In this document: one piece after another, positions 37,214 to 46,682 of the stretch
How positions within the stretch are numbered: position 1 is the first letter of the stretch
Layout of the letters: each line of letters begins with the position of its first letter
Notes under the pieces: generated by a model
Databases searched by the model: none
Told to the model about the DNA's origin: nothing
The model's input: the letters and a program-made list of their open reading frames with translations, nothing else
Made by a program: the position numbers and the translations under genes
From: Caulobacteraceae bacterium
GTDB lineage: Bacteria > Pseudomonadota > Alphaproteobacteria > Caulobacterales > Aquidulcibacteraceae
NCBI GenBank assembly: GCA_016703335.1
Contig: JADJCG010000007.1
Location: 119,599 to 183,598, forward strand
DNA length: 64,000 bases
Reading direction: 5' to 3'

Positions 37214-40200
37214 TCAACCGCCTAGGCGGGTCAAAGCGGCCTGATAATTGGCCAGTTGGGCCGAATAATACTCAGGCGCGCTACCCATGTTCTGGCGGCG
37301 AGCCTCGAGCGCCTTTTCCTCATCGGTCAGCGGTTTGGCGTTCGGGTTGAGGAGCGAGTCGTAAGCTTGGCGGATGATCGAGATGGCGGCCGAAATCTCT
37401 GCCTTGGCGCTGGTGATGTTTTTGGCGCTGTCGAGCTTCAGGCCAACGAGGCCGAGGCCGTAGGTCTTCAGCGCGCCGCGGCCACGGTCGTCATTGCTCG
37501 CAACAACGCCCTGAATGAGCCCCAGCCCCGGCAGCGCATCGCTTTCCCCGCGGCCTGCATCGATGCGGATCGCCTGCCGCGTTGCGCGGTGTAATCTCGA
37601 TCCGCTCGACGCCATCGTCCTTCACCACCGCCGCACGGCCCAGCGCCGGACATGGCGCGATTGATCGGCGGCGCCAGCGTTGCGAGCGTGTCCTTCTCGG
37701 TGATCCGGATGGTGGCGAGCCTGCGGCCATCGGCGCCGATCCGAAATTCATCGCCGACACGGAGGGCACTGCGGTTCACCAGCAACCCGGAATCGTTGGA
37801 CGCGACTGCGCCTTGCGGCAGGCCAAGAATATCAAGCGCCGAGGCCCGCCTGCATCCACGGCCATTGTCGTCAGCGAGACTGCGCGACCCGCAGATGACT
37901 GAACGCGCGCATCCAGTCCACTTCGCCGGCATCGCCAAGACGGCGTCATGAAGCTCGTCGCCGATTTCGACGCGCCTTGCCCTGCGATCAAACCACCCGA
38001 AACACCAGCCGCATAAACTTCGCCATCCACGATGGCGAGGCTCTTCACGGCGTCGTCTTGTGCAGAGCCCAGATAGCTCGCGCGATCGAGCGCGGTCGAA
38101 ACAAGCCCCGCGTCAATGCGGGCGACGAAGCCTTCCTGGCCCGCCACCGCCGCACGCCCTGTGGTGCTGAGCGTCAAACGATCCGCGCCAATTTCGCCGC
38201 CCACATAAAGCGATGCGCCATCCGCGGCGAGCGCGTTGATCGCACCTTTGTGGAAATAGCCGAGATCGCGGGTCGAGCCGACGCTGAAGCCCAGTGCCCG
38301 GAATAGCTAAAGCTGCGCACGACGCCGCGATTGTTCTCAACGCCGCCGGTGAAGATGTCGATGCCGCCTGCGCCGTTGTCGCGCACCAGCAAGGCAGTGG
38401 CGGCATCAGCGCCGCCGGTGCCGAACTGGCGCGTAAAAAGTTCGAGGCCAGACGCGGAATAGCCGCGCACATAAGCATCGACGCCGCCGGCGCTGATCGG
38501 CCGCTCAGGGCTGAGTAGGTCTTGCCCGACGACCACAACGCTGCCGTCCGGGGCAAATGCGATAGCGAGTGACTTGATCGTTCGCGCCAGCGCCGCGACG
38601 CGCCGGTCCAAAGCTCTTTGCCGCTGGCGTCGAACATCGTCACGAACGAATCCGTCCCGCCCTTTGCGGTCGTACCGCTCAGCGCACCTTCCACCGAGCC
38701 CGCCACCGCGACCTTGCCATCCGCCGACACCGCAAGCGCAAAACCGTTCGCCGATTGCGAGGCGCCGAGAATTTCGCTGAACGCGAGTTTGCCGGCGGAA
38801 TCGTATTTGATCAGCGCCACATCACGCGCGCCGCGAACGGCCGTGTTCGGGCCGTCGTCGCTGAGATCCGCCAACACATAGACCGAACCATCAGCCGCCG
38901 TAGCGACGGATCGCGCCGTCGCCACCTTAGCGCCGCCCCCGACTGACACATCGAAGGCGCGGCCCGGAAACCAGGCGGAGGAATTGGCGCTGGGCGCGGT
39001 GTAGGGCGAAGTCGCCGGGCGTGTCTCCGTAATCGATGCGCCGCGCGCTGCGCGATCATAAACGCGCAGCGCGCCAACTGGATCGTCGGCGTGCGAAACC
39101 GCGTCGATCGGATCGAGCGTCGACGGTTTGCGCTTCACCACCCAGATTAATCTCCCACGACGCCGCGAACGCTGTTCGATGCGCCGGTCACGATACGCAG
39201 GCCCGCGCCGCCACCGGACAATTCGGTCGCCGCCACACCGACATCGTAACCTTGCGCCGCCAGCGCTTCGTTCAAACGCAACGCCGCGCTCTCCAGCGTG
39301 CGCGGATCACCCGGATCGAGCGTGGCGCTGATCGTGCGCTCGCCCCAAATCGTGTTGATGGTGATCGAGACACTTTGGTCGCTCAGCAGCGCGGTCACAT
39401 CATCGCTGACGCCTGTCGCCGCTTGCGCGCTGGTGAAGCTGCGCTCCGCCGAAAACGCGCCGCCGACCGCAAAGTCCGGCTGATCGCCCAGGAGCGCCAA
39501 CGCATCGCCATTCACCCTAACGGACAACAAACGCTGCCCCGCACCTTCGGCGACATTCCATTGCGTGAGATCGCCGCCCGATGCGCTGACATAAACACCA
39601 GCAGCGTTGAACGCCGAATCAAGCCGCGCCTGCAGCGCGTCATTCGCACCTGGCCAGGCGCGGATCAGGATTGTCGAGGCGTTCCTGCGCGGTGATCGCA
39701 AGATTGATAGTCTTCTTACCGTTGGCCGTCGCGACAACGACTTGGATGTCCAGCGCGCCGGTGTTCGTCGAGAGCGGCGAGGCCGCTCGCGCTGTAGCTG
39801 CGGATAGAATCGCCGAACGGTTGGCCCGTGGTGGCGTTCGGCAGGCCGCCCGAGGCCCACGAGCCGGGCGCGGTGATGTCGCCGTCATAGACGTCCTTGT
39901 TTAGCACCGCGCTGACATCGACCATGTCGTGCAGCGCATCGATGCGCAACGTGAACGCGCCGCCGCCAGCATCGACGAGATACGCCGCAGCCGAGATGCC
40001 CTTTTGGCGAAGCTTGGTGTTGAGCTGCGTTTCCAGCTGGGCAGCGGTGATGCCATTTTCGCCGCCGTCGATGGTGATAGATTGCGCGCTGGCGCCGCCA
40101 GTGAACGTGAACGTTTGCGAATCTTTGAAGACGCCGTCTTCCGGGACGATGAGGCCGGTTTCAAAGCGCCGCGCAAACACGCCATCGCGCAGACCGCCAA

Positions 40201-41682
40201 CCATGCCGGGCGTTTCCACCGTTTCCAGTGTCGTGAACTTGCCGCCGATCGATAGGCTCGAGGCGCTGACGCCGTCGCCGGTGTAAACGGAGAAGCCAAG
40301 ATTGCCGTTGTCGTCCCAAACATCGACGCCGGCGGCGACACCTTGTTCATGCAGCAATTGCGTGAGGCGCTCGGCCAGATCGTCCAGCATCGCGCGATCT
40401 TCGCTCTCGCCGGAACGCGTGCGCCAAGCTTCGAGGTCATCGCTGCGCCAGGCGGTGGTGACGGTGAGCGAACGGCCATCCGGCAGATCGAGCTTCAGAA
40501 CCGCTTCGCCGGCATCGCGAATGTTTGTCTCAAACGTGTTTGAGCCGGACGACATGAGCACGTTCGTGCGTTGCTCAGTCGCGCCCGCTGGCGCCGAGAC
40601 ATAGGGCTCACCGGCGCCGATCCAGCCCGCGCCGATAAGCGCGCCGATCGGATCGGCGGTCGCAGCGGGGCGATCGAGCAATTGTGCTTGGCCGGCCGCG
40701 CCGCCGGTGTCTTCAAGTTTGATCAGCCGCGCGCCGCTTGCGGTCGTGCCGACAGCGTAGAACGAAGGATTGGCGTTGACCGCCTCGAACGCGATGCGCT
40801 CGTTGGCGCGCACGTCCACCTTCAGCGCGTACTGCTTGGGGCCGGTGTACTTCAGCGTACGGACTTGGCCTGCGATAACGGTGTTGGTGGTCTTCGGCGT
40901 CTGATCGACGGTTTCGATGCGTGACGATGCACCGGCCGCCGAGAGCTTGTTGTTCACAAAGCTTACGACATTGCCGAGCGTGCGCGGGATCGAGCCCATT
41001 TGCGAAAGGTCGATCGAGACGTTGCGTACCGTCCCGGCGGCGGAGGTCGCCACGATGTTGAACTTCGCATCGCTCGCAAGGCCGGTGACCTTATCGTAGA
41101 GCGAACCGCGATGGATGACGGGCGTGGTGTAGTCTTCGGTCTTTGACGCCATCGCGAGCGTCGTCTGCGCGGCGTCAACGCGATCGCCTTGCGCGAGGCG
41201 GATGTCGTCGAACTTCTGCTGCTCGAAGAACGCCTGAAGTCTCGGTGAGCCCGCGTGCCGCTGGGTGTTGGTTTGCGTGAGTTCGGCGGCGCGAAATCGT
41301 CTTGTCTTCGGCGCGCCCTGCCAACGCCTGCAGCGTGCTGATGCCCGGAATAGAGTGCAAAGAGCTTTTGATAATCGCCGGTCGCGCCGAGATCGCTGTA
41401 GAGCTTGGCGCCGGTGTCGAAGAACGACTTGTTCGTGAGCGCGCGCTGCACCAAGGCGGCCGCGCTCGGCGAGACGCCGGGCGTCCACACTGGCGCAATC
41501 GGAGCGTTCGGATCTTGGGTCGCAGTCTTGGTGTCGGCGCCAATGCCAGCGCGCGCAGACGCCCACTGCGTCAGCAGGCTCGCGCTGACGCCGCTGGTGC
41601 TGCTCGATCCGCCCAGAAGGGCGGCCGCAACGTTCATGTTCGCGAGACTGACCAAGACGACCGAACGCTTAATATCGCTCAA
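37214..41682 (-). CDS. Very large FlaEY-like protein with beta-propeller-type repeats, broken by about a dozen frameshifts
   Basis: About 1,490 codons are needed. N-terminus: helical, with LTQWASARAGIGADTKTAT and an SNARE-free low-complexity lead. Middle: NIVATSAAGTVRNVSIDLSQ, LKVDVRANERIAFEAVNANP, two repeats of GGENGITAAQLETQLN and NTIWGERTISATLDPGDP. C-terminal third: propeller-like repeats with DVALIKYDSAGKLAFSEIL, FVTMFDASGKELWT, YVRGYSASGLELFTRQFG (SBBP style), then LDILGLPQGAV and a helical end (KTYGLGLVGLKLDSAKNIT, QLANYQAALTRLGG). The layout resembles the Caulobacter protein annotated as regulatory protein FlaEY, linked to flagellin expression. The start (TTG at 41682) is uncertain. 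Frame changes occur near 41340, 39785, 39665, 39150, 38610, 38290 and several between 37960 and 37575. Confidence 0.7.
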
Positions 41683-41706
41683 GAGCCGTAAACGCCGGGT
41701 TGGCGC

Positions 41707-42572
41707 CTAATGGTTAACAGCAAGCCCGGTGTGCTGAACCATCTCGTTGAAAATAGGGTATTCCAGGAGCTTCGGCCAAAGCTGGATGCCCTGCCAAATC
41801 GACAGCCCGATCACGAGCAGCGATGCTGCCATCAACAACACGCGCGCCGGCGCAATCTTAGTGACGTAACCTGCTAACGGCGCAGCGATCAGACCGCCGA
41901 TGATGAGCCGCCCATCGCGGCGCCGCCCGTGGCCAAACCGCCTTCGAGTTCGAAGCGGCCAGTGACCAGCGTCCAAAGGAACGTCAATGATATCGCAACC
42001 GTAACGATAAACTCTGCCGAGTTAACGCTGCCGATGACGTAGCGTGGGGCATGCCCGCGCCCGAGCAGCGTCGAGGTGACCACCGGCCCCCAACCGCCGC
42101 CACCGCTCGCGTCGAGAAAACCACCGGCAATGCCGAGCGGAATGACGTGCTTCAGATGCAGCGGCTCTTCCCTCGGCTCACGCAAAGCGCGCGAAAGCAT
42201 GTAGAGGCCGAGCACGCCGAGATAGGCGATGACGATTGCTTTGATGAAGGTCGCGTCGAAGCCGGTGAGCAGATAGGCACCCATCACTCCGCCAACGACG
42301 CCCGCAGGCGCGAGCCGCCAGAACAGTTTCCAATCGACATTCTTATGCAGCAAGTGCGAGGCGCCCGAAGCCCCAGTCGTGAAGCATTCAGCTGCGTGGA
42401 TAGTGGCGGAGGCCTGCGCCGGCGGCACGCCGAACGCGAGCAGCACGCTCGACGAGATCACACCATAGGCCATGCCGACGGCGCCATCGATGAGTTGTGC
42501 GAGGAATCCGACCGCGAGGAACAATCCAAACACGGTCGCCAAGCCGGGCCAAAGGTCCGCTGAAACTTCCAT
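41707..42572 (-). CDS. TauE/SafE-family sulfite exporter-like permease (frameshifted near 41,908)
   Basis: A multi-pass protein starting MEVSADLWPGLATVFGLFLA with GFLAQLIDGAVGMAYGVISS, HAAECFTTGASGASHL and DASGGGGWGPVVTSTLLGRG, the TauE/SafE pattern. After AAMGG the frame shifts; the adjacent frame gives LIIGGLIAAPLAGYVTKIAP and a C-terminus ending at 41707. One indel near 41908 joins them, giving ~288 residues. The family exports sulfite, sulfoacetate or related anions. The FlaEY-like gene starts 24 bases downstream. Confidence 0.9.
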
Positions 42573-42647
42573 GCTCCCTCGTCGCTGGCCTGGACGGCAG
42601 CTTATCCTTCACATCGCAATGCGGCCAGAGAGCGACAAGTTCCCGCG

Positions 42648-43259
42648 TTAACCATTTGCGGAAAGGGCAGTTTCAATTCCGAGTAGCTCTTCGACACGAA
42701 CCACCCATCCCCTAACGGCAGGGTAATCCCTGAGATTGTAGCCGCCGAGATCGGCTTTGCGCGTGTACGCAACCAGCGCGATGTCGGCGAGCGAGAGCGC
42801 CCGGCCGACAAGAAACGGCGTCTCTTTCAGCTGCAATTCCATGCGCGCGAGAGCCGCGTTGCCCTTTGGCAGCAGCGACGGTTCGAGCTCATCCTCGCGC
42901 TTGCCGAGATAGTGTTTGCGGGCGATCCGCACGGCGATCTGCGGCTCGTGGCTGTACTGCTCCCAGAACATCCACTCGAACATCTTGGCACGCTCGAACG
43001 CGTCCTTCGGAATGAGGTCGGTGCCTTCGGCGAAGTGCAGCATCATCGCGTTCGACTGCGCGAGCATGCGGCCATCTTCGAGAATGAGCGTCGGCACTTG
43101 GCCGGCGGGATTAATCGCCAAGAACTCAGGCGTGCGTGTCGAGCCATCGAGCGCGTCGACTTCGATCCAGTCATACGCAATGCCAAGACGATCGAGGATC
43201 CATTTCGGCTTATGACAATTGCCGCTGTACGACGTGCCATAGAGTTTGATCTTCGCCAT
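42648..43259 (-). CDS. Glutathione S-transferase family protein
   Basis: 203 residues: N-terminal thioredoxin-like domain (IKLYGTSYSGNCHKPKWILD; NPAGQVPTLILEDGRMLAQS with the cis-Pro and the ESN-like glutathione contact QSN) and an all-helical C-terminal domain ending FLVGRALSLADIALVAYTRKAD. The start codon follows GGGAGGCGGCG. Substrate unknown. It is on the opposite strand from, and divergent with, the zinc-ribbon operon; TauE follows 75 bases downstream. Confidence 0.93.
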   Translation of the reverse strand: MAKIKLYGTSYSGNCHKPKWILDRLGIAYDWIEVDALDGSTRTPEFLAINPAGQVPTLILEDGRMLAQSNAMMLHFAEGTDLIPKDAFERAKMFEWMFWEQYSHEPQIAVRIARKHYLGKREDELEPSLLPKGNAALARMELQLKETPFLVGRALSLADIALVAYTRKADLGGYNLRDYPAVRGWVVRVEELLGIETALSANG

Positions 43260-43263
43260 CGCC

Positions 43264-43279
43264 GCCTCCCGTGGGAGGC
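43264..43279 (-). promoter_or_regulatory. 7-bp perfect hairpin enclosing the ribosome site of the GST gene
   Basis: GCCTCCC and GGGAGGC pair across a two-base loop directly before the GST start codon. The GGGAGG half is the ribosome binding site, with the ATG five bases later, so a folded messenger would hide it. Such a structure could lower or regulate translation; no riboswitch class is recognised. Confidence 0.5.
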
Positions 43280-43317
43280 TTCTGGCAGCGCCACTTTACC
43301 CCAGCAAGTGAATAGCC

Positions 43318-43334
43318 CTCACATCCGATGTGAG
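43318..43334. promoter_or_regulatory. Perfect inverted repeat, candidate operator of the zinc-ribbon operon / GST divergent promoters
   Basis: CTCACAT and ATGTGAG flank a three-base centre (CCG). The palindrome lies in the ~200-base interval between the divergent GST gene and the zinc-ribbon operon, where a repressor would control both. It could also be a weak hairpin. No regulator gene is adjacent. Confidence 0.45.
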
Positions 43335-43466
43335 CGGATGCCGTATGGCGCCTAATCACTTTCCATGACACGCGCGTTAGTTTTCGCTTCCCTCACGTTC
43401 GCAAGCGCGGCAACATTTACCCATGAGGCTCGCCCCAATGGCGAGTGTTGCGATCGGGGCAATCCT

Positions 43467-44345
43467 TTGACGACGACAGCATGCTCGCGCTGCAACGCTG
43501 CTTTGGCGGCGGGCGCACAATTTTGCGGCTCATGCGGCGCGCCACAGGGCGCTGCGCCACCGCCGCCACCGCCGCCGATCCCGCAACCACCGCCTTTCCA
43601 ACCACCGCCCATGCCGCAAATGACGCGCGGCTTCTCCACCGGAGGCAGCGGCGGCGTCAGCAAACAAGCAACGTTCTCTGGCTCGGCGCAGGACGCGTTC
43701 AACCAAGCGTCGAATGCGATCAACGCCACCAGCACGTCGAGCAAAGGCGTCTACACCTCGCAGCTCATCGCGCAGCAACCGCCCTCAGCGGCGAAATTCG
43801 AGATGATCTGCAGGAGCACGTGGTCGACACTCGGCTTCGCCATCAAATACGACGGCGATCTGCAAATTCAGCCGGCTGGCCCGAACCAGATGACGGCGCG
43901 CTATTCGCTAAAGCTCCAGTGGGGCAGCGCTATGGGTCTCATTATTTCGCAAGGCGTGATGGTTCTGTTGGCTGCCGCGTTCAACTGGACGATCGCCACG
44001 TACGCGCTCTTCTTCATTGTCGGCTCGATGGCTTACACGGCCTGGAATTTGAGCAGCAACGTTCCGGAAAAAGCGCTCAGCGAATTCATGAGGCATCTTC
44101 AAAGCGGCGCACCCGCTGGCGGCGGCTTCGCTCCTCAGCCCGGTCAACCGGCGCCGCAACATCAGTTCACGCCGCAACCGCAACCGGCGCCGGCGCCTGC
44201 ACCAACGCCAGCGCCCGCTCCCTCTGGCGGCGACGCCGCTGCGATCATGGAGCAGATCAAACAGCTCGGCGGCTTGCGTGATGCCGGCGTGCTGACGCCC
44301 GAAGAGTTCGAGTCCAAGAAGGCCGAACTCCTAAAGCGCATCTGA
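43467..44345 (+). CDS. Zinc-ribbon, Pro-rich, membrane-anchored protein with C-terminal SHOCT domain
   Basis: From the TTG at 43467 (ribosome site GGGGCAA): TTTACSRCNAALAAGAQFC GSCG is a double-CxxC zinc ribbon, followed by a Pro-rich linker, a globular region (TWSTLGFAIKYDGDLQIQP), two hydrophobic segments (GLIISQGVMVLLAAAF; ALFFIVGSMAYTAWNL), a long Gln/Pro/Ala tail and a SHOCT domain (LGGLRDAGVLTPEEFESKKAE). An in-frame ATG 34 codons upstream would add a hydrophobic stretch with no ribosome site and is less likely. It is the first gene of a four-gene operon. Function unknown. Confidence 0.8.
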   Translation: MTTTACSRCNAALAAGAQFCGSCGAPQGAAPPPPPPPIPQPPPFQPPPMPQMTRGFSTGGSGGVSKQATFSGSAQDAFNQASNAINATSTSSKGVYTSQLIAQQPPSAAKFEMICRSTWSTLGFAIKYDGDLQIQPAGPNQMTARYSLKLQWGSAMGLIISQGVMVLLAAAFNWTIATYALFFIVGSMAYTAWNLSSNVPEKALSEFMRHLQSGAPAGGGFAPQPGQPAPQHQFTPQPQPAPAPAPTPAPAPSGGDAAAIMEQIKQLGGLRDAGVLTPEEFESKKAELLKRI

Positions 44346-44347
44346 CC

Positions 44348-45619
44348 ATGACTGTCGCCGTTGTCGCCTGCCCCCGCTGCAACGCGCCGTCCGACGGCAC
44401 GGCGCGTTTTTGCACGCAGTGCGGGTCGCCGTTCGGCGCTGCCGCTGTTGTGCCATCGCAACCCTATTACGGCATGGGCTGCACCACGTGCAGCGGCGAC
44501 GGCTCACGGCTCGCGGCTGACAAAGTTTATTGTCCGACGTGCCGCTGGCTCCGCCCGCTCGGCGACAATTACCAAATCCCGGTCGAGGCGTTTCTCTGGC
44601 GGCTCGACGCCGATGCGATGAACACGCTTTCGGGCATTGGCCCGCTGAACTCAGCAGCGCACGGCTTATCGGAGAAGATCGGGCGTCCTTGGTTCGAAGC
44701 GTCGGTGAACGGCCTGCGGCTTTCCGAGCAGCAGTTACCGGATATCTTCGAGCTTGCGATCAAAGCTGCGCGCATCGTCGGCCTCCAGCATCTCCCCGAG
44801 ATCTACATCTCCGGTCAGCAGATGTGGGACTCGGTGACGATGGGGTCGCAAACCTCGTCTTTCGTCGCGCTCGGCTCAGTGCTCACCAACTTCCGCGGTG
44901 ACGATCTCTTATATCTGATCGGCCGCGAGATGGGTCACGCCCGCGCCGGTCACGCGCTCTGGAATACGGTGGTGCAACTGTTGCTGGCCGCCAACCTGGC
45001 AATCGCTCGCTCATGTCCGATGGCATGCTGAGCTTCCTCTCACCGACCAAAGCTCATCGAAAGCGGCATCAACGCCCCGCTCATGGCTTGGCAGCGTCAC
45101 TCGGCCATCACGGCAGACCGCGCTGGCTTGCTCTGCGTTGGCGATCTTGAAGTCGCGCGCCGCGTTACGCTGCAATACACGCTCCACTCCTTCCCCATCG
45201 CCGCGCGCATCAATCGCGAAGCCTGGATGGCGCAAGAGGACGCGTCCGACGATAGCGCGATGCAAGCGTCCGAATTCGCGATGACGTCGACGCCCTACGC
45301 CGCGCGTCGCCTTAAACTTGCGCGCGAATTTCACGCCAGCGCCGAATTCCAAGGCTGGCGGCGCGTCATCGAACATTGGACGCCCAAACCTGCGCCGAAA
45401 AACGTCCAAGCTGACCCCGTAGCGCCAAAAGCGCCGCCGAAGCAGGACATGGAAAAGCTCACCTGCATCTCCTGCAAAACCGTGATGCGGGTGCCGAAGG
45501 CCAAGCTTTCCGGCGCCGAGCCGGTGAACGTGCGCTGCCCCAATCCTGATTGCGGCAAGGTCCTGAAGATCACACCGAAAAAGCCGAAGCCGCCGAAACC
45601 TGATCTGGTGTCGGATTGA
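44348..45619 (+). CDS. Zinc-ribbon M48-like protein with an altered active-site motif (interrupted at 45,029)
   Basis: Residues 1-~75 contain two zinc ribbons (CPRCNAPSDGTARFCTQCG; CTTCSGDG...YCPTC). Then an M48-type core: LPEIYISGQQMWDSVTMGSQ and YLIGREMGHARAGHALW. The HExxH zinc motif is changed to REMGH, losing the first His. A TGA at 45029 is followed by the same frame resuming at KLIESGINAPLMAWQRHSA and ITADRAGLLCVGD; the adjacent frame in between reads GNRSLMSDGMLSFLSPTK, so two compensating indels are likely. The C-terminus has another zinc ribbon (LTCISCKTVMRVPKAKL, CPNPDCGK). Starts three bases after the preceding gene. Confidence 0.8.
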
Positions 45620-45936
45620 CCACGCCCCCGCCCCCGGAGAACGCCAAGTTCGACGTGGCCGTGGAACCCGCGCCGCGCAAAGAGGTGCTGGATGCGGAAG
45701 AGGACGAGCAATCGAAACGCGAGCGCGAAGCCGCTCTCGCCTCCACCTTCGACCAATCGCTCGCGCACAACGGGAAAACAGACGAGGAATTGATCGAAGA
45801 GCGTCAAGATGAGACGCGAATGATTTTGGATACTGCAATCGTGGTCGGGATCGCGATCGCGGTAGCGGAACACGAAACTCTAGACGTGGAAGAAGCCGTT
45901 CTTCCCGATACCGGCGACGATGACGGCGGCGATTAA
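45616..45936 (+). CDS. Small acidic protein (106 aa)
   Basis: Starts with TTG overlapping the previous stop (TTGA). Highly charged: VEPAPRKEVLDAEEDEQSKR, a helix DQSLAHNGKTDEELIEERQD, then a moderately hydrophobic stretch (TAIVVGIAIAVAEHE) and an acidic end (DTGDDDGGD). No family is recognised. The tight coupling to the M48-like gene argues for a common function. Confidence 0.65.
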   Translation: MTTPPPPENAKFDVAVEPAPRKEVLDAEEDEQSKREREAALASTFDQSLAHNGKTDEELIEERQDETRMILDTAIVVGIAIAVAEHETLDVEEAVLPDTGDDDGGD

Positions 45937-45951
45937 TTGAGGTGATGAATC

Positions 45952-46620
45952 ATGGCTGACCCGATGACGCTCGACGACTTCTGGCAAACCGAAGGCGGAC
46001 AACAATTGCAGACCGACATGGCTGGCATGTCGGACGCTGAACAAGCGACGATGTTGAACCAGTTGCAGCAAGCTGCCGACAACGGCGATCTCAGCGCCGA
46101 CTTCAACACCGATAGCATGTTCCTCGACTCACAGATCGCGGAAGAAAAACGCGAAGAGGCCGAGACCTTCCAAGCCGAGCAAGCGAAGGCAGTAGAAGCT
46201 GGCGATTGGGAAAAGGCCGAAGAGATGGCCTCCAACGCTGAGTACGCGATGGAAGAAGTGAAAGATCACGGTGGCGACGTCGCCGATTCCGAGATCGTCG
46301 AAGCGCAATACGACCAGATGGATCTGGAAAACGCCGACTATCACCAAGAGATTGCGGACGACAAGGCGGACAGCGCTGAGGCTTATGCAGCTTCAGGCGA
46401 TCTCGACACCGCGTCGATGTACGCTGATAGCGCTGCGAGCGAAGCGACCGTCGCTGCCGATTACGGCGCTGCCGCTGATCAAGGCGGCACTTATGCCGAT
46501 CAAACCGTCGATACGTCTTCAACGTTCGACGCGACCGCAACTGTCGACACCAGCGCCAGCGCGGTTGTCGACACCTCGAGCAGCTATTCGAGCGTGGATA
46601 CGACCACGGCGACCGAATAA
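45952..46620 (+). CDS. Acidic low-complexity Ala/Asp/Thr/Ser-rich protein (222 aa)
   Basis: Begins MADPMTLDDFWQTEGGQQLQ with ribosome site GAGGTGA; a charged helical repeat region (EEKREEAETFQAEQAKAVEA, then EKAEEMASNAEYAMEEVK) is followed by a Ser/Thr/Ala/Asp-rich tail. There is no signal peptide. It looks like a partially disordered coiled-coil protein. It is the last gene before the strong terminator and the least similar to any family I know. Confidence 0.7.
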   Translation: MADPMTLDDFWQTEGGQQLQTDMAGMSDAEQATMLNQLQQAADNGDLSADFNTDSMFLDSQIAEEKREEAETFQAEQAKAVEAGDWEKAEEMASNAEYAMEEVKDHGGDVADSEIVEAQYDQMDLENADYHQEIADDKADSAEAYAASGDLDTASMYADSAASEATVAADYGAAADQGGTYADQTVDTSSTFDATATVDTSASAVVDTSSSYSSVDTTTATE

Positions 46621-46647
46621 CAGCTCTCAGATAAGCTTAGACAGCTA

Positions 46648-46679
46648 CGCCCCCGCGCCATCAACGCGGGGGCGTTTTT
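46648..46679 (+). terminator. Strong rho-independent terminator at the end of the zinc-ribbon operon
   Basis: A perfect 10-bp stem (CGCCCCCGCG / CGCGGGGGCG, 46648-46657 and 46665-46674) with a seven-base loop is followed by TTTTT. It ends the zinc-ribbon operon from the left and, four bases further, the convergent M28 gene ends as well. It may serve both directions, though the T-run favours the plus strand. Confidence 0.93.
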
Positions 46680-46682
46680 GTG

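Noticed and set aside
37059..37244. A 61-residue plus-strand reading frame with a phrase like RIELSTSSLPMTRSTTELP
   Set aside because: It is the translation of the tRNA-Thr gene read on the opposite strand, a well-known false gene.
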